From an uncultured Cellvibrio sp. (GTDB taxonomy: Bacteria > Pseudomonadota > Gammaproteobacteria > Pseudomonadales > Cellvibrionaceae), in contig CAMPIG010000215.1 in the NCBI GenBank assembly GCA_946886255.1, positions 1-7,902 on the forward strand: 7,902 nt of DNA, given 5' to 3'. Shown here one piece after another: positions 1 to 5,474 of the stretch (position 1 is its first letter; each line of letters begins with the position of its first letter). The notes beneath the pieces were generated by a model. That model saw nothing but the letters and a program-made list of their open reading frames with translations, was not told the origin of the DNA and made no database searches. The position numbers and the translations under genes were made by a program.

Positions 1-254
1 TGTTTGCTCCCCATCTGGTAGATCGCGCCCTGAATGAGCTCGATCCGGTAACCCCGGCCCTTTTGCGCATGGCGGCCTATGAATTCAAATTCCGTCTCGA
101 TGTTCCCTATAAAGTTGTCATCAACGAAGCCGTTTCCCTCGCAAAAAAATTCGGTGCGGAAGACAGTCATAAATTTATCAATGGTGTGCTGGATAAAACC
201 GCTGCCGTAGTCCGTGCGATTGAAGTGAAAGCAGATCGAGGCGCTCAGCGCTAG
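1..254 (+). CDS. nusB: Transcription antitermination protein NusB, 3' end (5' truncated by window edge)
   Basis: The frame is open from the left edge (first full codon at 3) to a TAG at 252-254, giving 83 residues of a protein that is usually about 140-165 aa. The visible part is the C-terminal half of the all-helical NusB fold. Its hallmark stretches are [32 protein letters not shown] and NGVLDK, which match E. coli NusB almost position for position. NusB pairs with ribosomal protein S10 (NusE), binds boxA RNA and joins the antitermination complex that keeps RNA polymerase elongating through rRNA operons. thiL follows after 9 nt, so the two are probably cotranscribed, as in many gammaproteobacteria where nusB lies downstream of rib genes. 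An internal TTG at 63 is not the real start, because conserved sequence ([15 protein letters not shown]) continues upstream of it. The real start lies outside the window. Confidence 0.96.
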   Translation, partial: FAPHLVDRALNELDPVTPALLRMAAYEFKFRLDVPYKVVINEAVSLAKKFGAEDSHKFINGVLDKTAAVVRAIEVKADRGAQR

Positions 255-263
255 CGGCGAGCT

Positions 264-1235
264 ATGAACGAATTTGAACTGATCCGCCAGTTTTTTCAGC
301 GTGAGCAAGCGGAAAATCCGCACGCTGGGGTTGTGCTGGGGATCGGTGATGACTGCGCGCTCTTGCAACCGCTGCCAGACAAGCATCTGGCGGTATCGGT
401 GGATACGCTGGTTGCCGATGTGCATTTTCCGGCCAACGCGGATCCTGGGCAGATTGCCGAGCGCGCCCTGCGGGTTAATCTCAGCGACCTTGCCGCTATG
501 GGCGCTGACCCTCTATGGTTTACGCTGGCGCTGACGCTGCCGGATACCGACGAACATTGGTTGCGTCAATTTAGTCGTGGGTTATTTCGTGTTGCGCGGG
601 AATTTAATTGCGCCTTGGTGGGTGGCGATACTACTGCTGGTCCGCTGAGCATCACCATACAGGTCATGGGTGCGGTAACACCACATCTCGCACTGCGTCG
701 CGATGGTGCCAGCCCCGGCGATTATGTGTTGGTCACGCATTATCTGGGCGATGGCGCCGCTGCGCTCGCTGTTATTCAAAAACGTTTGCATGTCGGTGCT
801 GAGCATGAAACCTACTTGCTTGACCGATTCTATCGCCCGCAACCGCGTTTGCAGGAGGCTGAGCTTCTGCGTGGCCTGGCCAGTGCCGCACTGGATATTT
901 CCGACGGCTTGGTGGCCGACCTTGGGCATATCTGTGCCGCCAGTGATCTGGCTGCCATCATTGATATGGACAACCTGCCGCTGTCGCCGGCGGTGCAGGC
1001 GATCGGCGACATCAACCAAGCGCGTCACTGGGCGTTAACCGGTGGTGATGACTATGAATTGTGTTTCACTGTAGCGCCCGAAAAAATGCCCGACGTGGCC
1101 ATGTTGATTGCTGAAGGCAAACTCAACGCGAGCGTGGTAGGAGAACTCATTCCCGGGCGCGGTGTAACTTGTGAGTTACAGGGCGAAATCTTTGAATTGA
1201 CCCGACAAGGCTACCAGCATTTTTCCCATGAATAA
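264..1235 (+). CDS. thiL: Thiamine-monophosphate kinase ThiL
   Basis: This 323-aa protein matches the usual length (E. coli about 325). ThiL uses ATP to phosphorylate thiamine monophosphate to thiamine diphosphate, the last step of cytoplasmic cofactor synthesis. Family signatures of the PurM/ThiL ATP-binding superfamily appear in order: GIGDDCAL (26-33), the metal/ATP-binding loop; SVDTLV (45-50); NLSDLAAMGADP (72-83); GGDTT (120-124); DISDGL (211-216); and GGDDYEL (260-266). The Asp residues in these motifs are the known Mg2+ ligands of the family. The ATG at 264 gives an N-terminus aligning with E. coli ThiL (EFxLIxxxF), although only a weak purine-rich GGCGAG precedes it, as is common for translationally coupled genes. 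The 3' end overlaps pgpA by 8 nt. I see no frameshift or missing motif. Confidence 0.97.
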   Translation: MNEFELIRQFFQREQAENPHAGVVLGIGDDCALLQPLPDKHLAVSVDTLVADVHFPANADPGQIAERALRVNLSDLAAMGADPLWFTLALTLPDTDEHWLRQFSRGLFRVAREFNCALVGGDTTAGPLSITIQVMGAVTPHLALRRDGASPGDYVLVTHYLGDGAAALAVIQKRLHVGAEHETYLLDRFYRPQPRLQEAELLRGLASAALDISDGLVADLGHICAASDLAAIIDMDNLPLSPAVQAIGDINQARHWALTGGDDYELCFTVAPEKMPDVAMLIAEGKLNASVVGELIPGRGVTCELQGEIFELTRQGYQHFSHE

Positions 1236-1704
1236 TCCGACCCTGAAAGCATTGCTGACCAATCCCAATCATTTTTTTGCCTTTGGTTTTGGTAGCGGTT
1301 TAGCCCCCAGAGCCCCCGGCACTGTTGGCACGCTGGTGGCGATCCCCATCTTTTGGGTGATCCAGGATTTGTCCTGGCCTTTGTATGTCAGCTGGTTACT
1401 CGTAACCTTCGTGCTGGGGGTGGTGTGGTGCGGTCGCAGTTCCCGCGCGCTTGGCGTTCACGATCACGGCGGTATCGTTTGGGATGAGATGGTAGGCTAC
1501 TGGCTGACCATGTTCTTCGCACCTTCCGGCTGGCAGTGGATGCTGCTCGGGTTCATCCTGTTTCGTTTCTTCGACATACTCAAGCCCTGGCCAATCGGCG
1601 CAGTCGACCGACGTGTGCACGGTGGGTTCGGTATTATGATCGACGACATATTGGCAGCGGTATATGCCTGGATTAGTTTACAGGCGTTAGCCTGGTTTCT
1701 ATAA
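1228..1704 (+). CDS. pgpA: Phosphatidylglycerophosphatase A
   Basis: This 158-aa integral membrane enzyme dephosphorylates phosphatidylglycerol phosphate to phosphatidylglycerol at the inner membrane. Conserved PgpA signatures are FGFGSGLAPRAPGTVGTL (18-35), GVHDHGGIVWDE (76-87), FRFFDILKPWPI (112-123), DRRVHGG (127-133) and GIMIDDILA (135-143). The acidic residues in VWDE and MIDD are the expected Mg2+-binding and catalytic region. Hydrophobic segments at about 38-67, 88-113 and 138-158 fit a small multi-pass protein. It is a little shorter than E. coli PgpA (about 170 aa) because the N-terminus before the first motif is short. The ATG at 1228 lies inside the last codons of thiL (stop 1233-1235), so translational coupling is likely. 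The thiL-pgpA pairing is itself a conserved arrangement. Confidence 0.96.
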   Translation: MNNPTLKALLTNPNHFFAFGFGSGLAPRAPGTVGTLVAIPIFWVIQDLSWPLYVSWLLVTFVLGVVWCGRSSRALGVHDHGGIVWDEMVGYWLTMFFAPSGWQWMLLGFILFRFFDILKPWPIGAVDRRVHGGFGIMIDDILAAVYAWISLQALAWFL

Positions 1705-1725
1705 CTGAGGAAAGGATATTTTCAG

Positions 1726-2376
1726 ATGACCCGCTGTTTTCAATTACGTCGATGCCTGGTGGTTTTATTTTTATTGTTTGCCCAGGCGGTATCGGCGATG
1801 GATATTCAGGTGCGTATGTTAGCGCGCGGCAGCGCGCTGTTAGAAATCGACGGTAAACAGCGCATGTTGCGTGACGGTAACTCAAGCCCGGAGGGCGTAC
1901 TGCTGGTTTCCAGTGATGGCAAAAAGGCAGTCATTGAGGTCGACGGCAAGCGGCAGGCGTTAACTCTCACCAAACGTATTGCCACCAACTTTACGACGGC
2001 AGAAAAATCCGTGGTACGCATTGCCAGCACCCACGGCGGCCACTATGTAACACCGGGTCGAATCAATGGCATGCCAGTGGAATTTATGGTTGACACGGGC
2101 GCAACCATGATCGCGATGAATTATGTCGTCGCCGAACGCCTGGGTATTGATTATCGCGCCGGGCGCCCCATCAAGGTGAACACTGCCAATGGTGTTGCAC
2201 AGGCTTACGAAGTGATCCTCAGTTCTGTATCCATCGGTGACCTGGAAGTGCAGCAGATCAGGGCGGCTGTGAGTAGTACAGAGTTTCCGCAGGTTATCCT
2301 CCTGGGTAACAGCTACCTTGGTAAAGTCGATATGCAGGTCGATAACGGGGTCTTGCTTTTGCAGTCCCGCCATTGA
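1726..2376 (+). CDS. Retropepsin-like (clan AA) aspartic protease, exported
   Basis: This 216-aa protein starts with a signal peptide: basic MTRCFQLRRC, hydrophobic LVVLFLLFAQAV, and a plausible signal peptidase I site after VSA (residue 24). The C-terminal half is a single retropepsin-type domain. It has the catalytic motif FMVDTGAT (120-127, Asp123), a following hydrophobic helix region, and a second family motif VILLGNSYL (190-198) that corresponds to the conserved hydrophobic-Gly turn. This fits the bacterial family of DTGA-type clan AA proteases (the TIGR02281-like group). Such proteins act as homodimers, each subunit giving one Asp; their substrates are largely unknown. Residues 25-95 form a beta-rich N-terminal region with two similar units (see findings). 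The ATG at 1726 is supported by GAGG (1707-1710) and AGGA (1713-1716) upstream. It starts 21 nt after pgpA and probably belongs to that transcript. Its role cannot be read from its neighbours. Confidence 0.88.
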   Translation: MTRCFQLRRCLVVLFLLFAQAVSAMDIQVRMLARGSALLEIDGKQRMLRDGNSSPEGVLLVSSDGKKAVIEVDGKRQALTLTKRIATNFTTAEKSVVRIASTHGGHYVTPGRINGMPVEFMVDTGATMIAMNYVVAERLGIDYRAGRPIKVNTANGVAQAYEVILSSVSIGDLEVQQIRAAVSSTEFPQVILLGNSYLGKVDMQVDNGVLLLQSRH

Positions 2377-2386
2377 GTATTTTCCG

Positions 2387-2405
2387 CTGCACCCGGTGCA
2401 GTTTT
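2387..2405 (+). terminator. Weak intrinsic-terminator-like hairpin between the protease gene and ribA
   Basis: CTGCAC (2387-2392) pairs perfectly with GTGCAG (2396-2401) around a 3-nt CCG loop, and TTTT (2402-2405) follows directly. The stem is only 6 bp and the T tract 4 nt, so termination would be partial at best. It begins 10 nt after the protease stop, and the ribA SD (GAGG, 2410-2413) begins 4 nt after the T tract. It could lower readthrough into ribA, stabilise the upstream mRNA, or be incidental. Confidence 0.4.
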
Positions 2406-2420
2406 CATTGAGGTTCACGC

Positions 2421-3050
2421 GTGACCATTCGTTTTATTGAATCATCCAAACTACCCACTCCGTGGGGAATGTTTGTGATGCACGGCTTCGCCGACGACTC
2501 GACAGATAAAGAACATCTGGTGTTGACCATGGGCGATATTCGCGGGGATGAGCCCGTGCTGGCCCGGGTGCACTCTGAGTGTCTGACCGGCGATGCATTG
2601 TTCAGCCTGCGGTGCGACTGCGGCCCACAATTGCAGTCGGCGTTGCACAAGATCGCCGTTGCCGGACGTGGTGCGGTGTTCTACCTGCGCCAGGAAGGGC
2701 GCGGTATCGGGTTGCTAAATAAAATTAAAGCCTACAAATTACAGGATTGCGGTGCGGATACGGTAGAGGCCAACGAGCGTTTGGGTTTTGGTGCAGACAT
2801 GCGTGATTACAGTATTCTCAAGCCTATGCTCGATCATCTGCAAATTAACTCGCTGCGTTTGCTGACCAACAATCCGCGCAAGGTTAAAGCCTTGCAAGAC
2901 ATGGGGATTAACGTGGTCGAGCGCCTGCCGCATCAAACCGGTCGCAATCCACACAATGCCAAATACCTGGAGACGAAACAGGGCAAGCTCGGGCATTTAT
3001 TCGACGTCGATATGGACGATGCTCCTGACGAAAACCCCCATCAAAATTAG
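2421..3050 (+). CDS. ribA: GTP cyclohydrolase II (RibA)
   Basis: This 209-aa enzyme catalyses the first committed step of riboflavin synthesis, converting GTP to 2,5-diamino-6-ribosylamino-4(3H)-pyrimidinone 5'-phosphate, formate and pyrophosphate. The zinc site is intact: Cys54, Cys65 and Cys67 in [17 protein letters not shown] (52-68). The GTP-binding and catalytic stretch [13 protein letters not shown] (90-102) and the later [20 protein letters not shown] and VGRNP-like TGRNPHN segments are also present. It lacks the DHBP synthase (RibB) domain, so it is the monofunctional form. An acidic tail ([15 protein letters not shown]) extends it about 13 residues beyond E. coli RibA. The GTG start at 2421 is supported by GAGG at 2410-2413 with 7-nt spacing, and it aligns the LPTPWG motif correctly. 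Position downstream of nusB-thiL-pgpA matches Pseudomonas-type clusters. Confidence 0.96.
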   Translation: MTIRFIESSKLPTPWGMFVMHGFADDSTDKEHLVLTMGDIRGDEPVLARVHSECLTGDALFSLRCDCGPQLQSALHKIAVAGRGAVFYLRQEGRGIGLLNKIKAYKLQDCGADTVEANERLGFGADMRDYSILKPMLDHLQINSLRLLTNNPRKVKALQDMGINVVERLPHQTGRNPHNAKYLETKQGKLGHLFDVDMDDAPDENPHQN

Positions 3051-3872
<822 letters not shown>

Positions 3873-3895
3873 ACGGTTTATTCACAAGCCAAATA

Positions 3896-3919
3896 CCCAA
3901 ATTGGGGCAATATCTATTG
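3896..3919 (+). promoter_or_regulatory. Two adjacent short palindromes next to the -35 (possible operator)
   Basis: CCCAA-A-TTGGG (3896-3906) and CAATA-TC-TATTG (3908-3919) are perfect inverted repeats set 1 nt apart. The second overlaps the -35 hexamer of the promoter at 3918-3946. Operator-like dyads at this position are where a repressor could act, and carAB in E. coli is repressed by ArgR through paired AT-rich dyads. These sequences do not match the E. coli ARG box well, so the binding protein is unknown. Short dyads also occur by chance. Confidence 0.25.
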
Positions 3920-3946
3920 GACACATCCAACTCGCTCCCGTAGAAT
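3918..3946 (+). promoter_or_regulatory. Predicted sigma70 promoter upstream of carA
   Basis: The -35 TGGACA (3918-3923) and the -10 TAGAAT (3941-3946) each match the consensus at 5 of 6 positions and are separated by the optimal 17 nt. It is the best promoter-like sequence I see in the window. Transcription would start near 3953 and meet the 14-bp terminator at 4005-4043 after roughly 50 nt. That makes it either a carAB promoter with an attenuated leader or the promoter of a small RNA of about 90 nt. No experimental start is available. Confidence 0.5.
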
Positions 3947-3957
3947 TCGCGGTCAGA

Positions 3958-3999
3958 TTGTACTTGGCCCTAGCCGCGCCCATGGTCGCACGGAAATAA
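3958..3999 (+). other. Possible short leader ORF before the terminator
   Basis: A TTG at 3958 opens a 13-codon frame (MYLALAAPMVARK) that includes an ATG at 3982 (MVARK) and stops at TAA 3997-3999, 5 nt before the terminator stem. It contains one Arg codon (CGG, 3991-3993). A ribosome at the stop could cover the 5' side of the stem, as in leader-peptide attenuation. Neither start has a recognisable SD, and the same frame is open through dapB out of frame, so this is speculative. An imperfect hairpin (CCGCGC 3974-3979 with GCACGG 3988-3993, one mismatch) overlaps it. Confidence 0.15.
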
Positions 4000-4004
4000 G
4001 TAAT

Positions 4005-4043
4005 AAAAGCGAGATGAAGCCGCGCGTTTCATCTCGCTTTTTT
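4005..4043 (+). terminator. Strong intrinsic terminator (dapB end, or carAB attenuator)
   Basis: AAAAGCGAGATGAA (4005-4018) is perfectly complementary to TTCATCTCGCTTTT (4028-4041), a 14-bp stem with a 9-nt loop. The T run spans 4038-4043. The A run on the left arm means it may also work weakly on the other strand. It lies 132 nt downstream of the dapB stop and 145 nt upstream of the carA TTG. It either ends the ribA-dapB transcript, attenuates a carAB leader made from the promoter at 3918-3946, or both. Confidence 0.85.
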
Positions 4044-4059
4044 ACAACCACGATCGGGC

Positions 4060-4088
4060 TTTTCACTCACTCTTGCCCTGTTTATACA
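4060..4088 (+). promoter_or_regulatory. Weaker promoter candidate between terminator and carA
   Basis: TTTTCA (4060-4065) and TATACA (4083-4088) each match sigma70 hexamers at 4 of 6 positions, with a 17-nt spacer. A start near 4095 would give a leader of about 95 nt to the carA TTG. It would give carAB a terminator-independent transcript, comparable to the tandem promoters known for E. coli carAB. The match is modest and other AT-rich placements are possible. Confidence 0.3.
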
Positions 4089-4176
4089 CGCTGATTTCGC
4101 ACCTGTTGCCGTGCGATTGCTTCTCTCGGCCTGTAAAAAGCCGGTGTGTGAAAAGTGTGCGCTGCCAACCATACCT

Positions 4177-4191
4177 GAGGAGGTTGACTTG
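4177..4191 (+). promoter_or_regulatory. carA ribosome binding site and TTG start
   Basis: GAGGAGG (4177-4183) includes a perfect AGGAGG, placed 5 nt before the in-frame TTG at 4189. It is the strongest SD in the window and decides the start in favour of TTG over the upstream in-frame GTG at 4111, which has no comparable SD and would add 26 residues without CarA similarity. Confidence 0.8.
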
Positions 4192-5349
4192 ATTACCGGG
4201 GAATCCCACTTGGCTTCTAAAAAGCCCGCGCTACTGGTTCTTGAAGACGGCAGCGTTTTTCGTGGCACTGCAATTGGTGCTGAAGGTCTGTCAGTCGGCG
4301 AGGTGGTATTCAATACCTCCATCACCGGTTACCAGGAGATCCTCACCGATCCGTCTTACGCGCAACAAATTGTCACTCTGACGTATCCCCATATCGGCAA
4401 TACCGGTACCAATACCGAAGATGCCGAGTGCGACACTATCTGGGCCACCGGCCTGGTAATTCGCGATCTGCCGCTGTTAGCAAGCAATTTCCGCAACGAA
4501 CAAAGCCTCTCTGAGTATCTAATCGCCAAAAATGTGCTCGGTATTGCCGACATTGATACTCGCCGCCTGACGCGCATCCTGCGCGATAAAGGCGCGCAAA
4601 ACGGCTGCATTATGGCCGGTGATGATGTGAATGAAGCCAAAGCCCTGGCTGCCGCCAAAGGCTTCCCCGGCCTGAAAGGCATGGACCTCGCCAAAGTGGT
4701 GAGCGTTAAGGAAAGTTATCGCTGGGAGGAAGGTACCTGGGCGTTGGGCCAAGGCCATACCAAACCAATAGCGGCCAAAAAATTCAACGTGGTTGCTTAT
4801 GACTACGGCGTGAAGCGCAACATCCTGCGGATGTTGGTGGATCGCGGTTGTGATCTGACCATTGTTCCGGCCCAGACGCCGGCGAAAGATGTGCTGGCGA
4901 TGAATCCGGACGGTGTGTTTCTTGCCAACGGTCCTGGCGATCCGGAGCCCTGTACTTACGCTATTGAAGCGATCAAAACCATTGTCGAGACGGCTATTCC
5001 GGTATTCGGCATTTGCCTGGGCCACCAATTGTTGGCACTGGCCTCGGGCGCGAAGACCATCAAGATGAAGTTTGGCCACCACGGCGGCAACCATCCGGTG
5101 CAGGATCTGGACAGCGGTCGCGTGATGATCACTGCCCAGAACCACGGTTTTGCAGTGGAGGAAGGCAGCCTGCCCGCAAACCTCCGGGCGACACACAAAT
5201 CATTGTTCGATGGTTCCTTACAAGGTATTCATCGCACCGACAAGCCGGCATTCAGTTTCCAGGGCCACCCGGAAGCCAGCCCCGGACCTCATGATGCTGA
5301 TGGTCTGTTCGATCACTTCATCGAATTGATGCAAGCGGCCAAGCGCTGA
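4189..5349 (+). CDS. carA: Carbamoyl phosphate synthetase small (glutamine amidotransferase) subunit
   Basis: From the TTG at 4189 the product is 386 aa (E. coli CarA about 382). It hydrolyses glutamine and passes ammonia through a tunnel to CarB. The N-terminal CPSase domain shows [29 protein letters not shown] and [15 protein letters not shown], then [10 protein letters not shown] and [22 protein letters not shown]. The C-terminal class I amidotransferase domain contains FLANGPGDP, the nucleophile elbow [11 protein letters not shown] (Cys276), [21 protein letters not shown] and [13 protein letters not shown]. The triad is Cys276, His360 and Glu362, each 7 residues beyond E. coli Cys269/His353/Glu355, consistent with a slightly longer N-terminus. 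A longer form from GTG 4111 is possible but unlikely. carB follows after 125 nt carrying a REP-like inverted repeat. In E. coli the operon responds to both arginine and pyrimidines; here the upstream terminator and promoters suggest similar dual control. Confidence 0.96.
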   Translation: MITGESHLASKKPALLVLEDGSVFRGTAIGAEGLSVGEVVFNTSITGYQEILTDPSYAQQIVTLTYPHIGNTGTNTEDAECDTIWATGLVIRDLPLLASNFRNEQSLSEYLIAKNVLGIADIDTRRLTRILRDKGAQNGCIMAGDDVNEAKALAAAKGFPGLKGMDLAKVVSVKESYRWEEGTWALGQGHTKPIAAKKFNVVAYDYGVKRNILRMLVDRGCDLTIVPAQTPAKDVLAMNPDGVFLANGPGDPEPCTYAIEAIKTIVETAIPVFGICLGHQLLALASGAKTIKMKFGHHGGNHPVQDLDSGRVMITAQNHGFAVEEGSLPANLRATHKSLFDGSLQGIHRTDKPAFSFQGHPEASPGPHDADGLFDHFIELMQAAKR

Positions 5350-5351
5350 AT

Positions 5352-5441
5352 GTAGGTCGGATTAGCCGAAGGCGTAATCCGACACCACACCTGAATTTGT
5401 TATTGCAGTGTCGGATTACGCCTTCGGCTAATCCGACCTAC
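5352..5441. repeat. Pair of inverted REP-like palindromes (REPIN/BIME-like) between carA and carB
   Basis: The left arm (5352-5385) and right arm (5408-5441) are perfect 34-bp inverted copies separated by 22 nt. Each arm is itself an imperfect palindrome: GTCGGATTA pairs with TAATCCGAC, with an inner GCC-GAA-GGC mini-stem and one unpaired G. The outer end of each arm is GTAG, the conserved head of REP elements mobilised by RAYT (REP-associated tyrosine) transposases. Two inverted REPs with a short spacer are the layout called REPIN or BIME. The element begins 2 nt after the carA stop. It encodes nothing; in the transcript it would form either two separate hairpins or one long 34-bp stem. I see no second copy in this window, so its repetitive nature is inferred from form and from resemblance to repeats common in gammaproteobacteria. 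Confidence 0.88.
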
Positions 5442-5455
5442 GGTCCCCCGGACCG
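5441..5455 (+). other. Small GC-rich hairpin between the REP pair and the carB ribosome binding site
   Basis: CGGTCC (5441-5446) pairs perfectly with GGACCG (5450-5455) around CCC. It shares one base with the right REP arm and ends 10 nt before the carB SD (GGAG, 5466-5469). No T run follows, so it is not an intrinsic terminator. It could help shield or expose the carB ribosome binding site, or it could be part of the inserted repeat. Confidence 0.45.
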
Positions 5456-5474
5456 ATATTAAACTGGAGCAGAC

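Larger units (their letters stand above)
3873..4188 (+). other. 316-nt non-coding region between dapB and carA
   Basis: No convincing protein gene lies here. Reading 5' to 3', it holds two short palindromes, a sigma70-like promoter, a possible tiny leader ORF, a strong intrinsic terminator, a second weaker promoter candidate, and the carA SD. Two small 4-5 bp hairpins (CGCAC/GTGCG at 4098-4115 and CGGC/GCCG just before the SD) lie in the segment that would be the carA 5' UTR. The carA frame stays open upstream to a TGA at 4015, but that stretch shows no conserved CarA sequence. The region probably controls carAB, whose expression in related bacteria responds to arginine and pyrimidines. Confidence 0.8.

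Noticed and set aside
582..1028. Reverse-strand frame opposite thiL
   Set aside because: It lies over the ThiL core motifs on the other strand, has no recognisable motif, and composition explains it.
4014..4094. 26-codon frame starting ATGAAG inside the terminator stem
   Set aside because: The start is buried in the hairpin and the frame runs through the T tract; no SD is present and it ends without relation to carA.
4519..5196. Long reverse-strand open frame (225 codons) opposite carA
   Set aside because: It is antisense to a highly conserved gene, its His/Gln/Arg-rich composition is typical of a shadow frame, and no SD or family motif is seen.
5352..5441. The inverted repeat as an intrinsic terminator after carA
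   Set aside because: No T tract follows either arm, and carB must be transcribed from the same operon; REP-like structure explains it better.
5350..5474. carA-carB gap considered as an extra small gene (some Pseudomonas have an ORF here) or a CRISPR unit
   Set aside because: The gap is almost filled by the inverted repeat; there is no coding frame with an SD, and only one inverted pair exists, not direct repeats with spacers.
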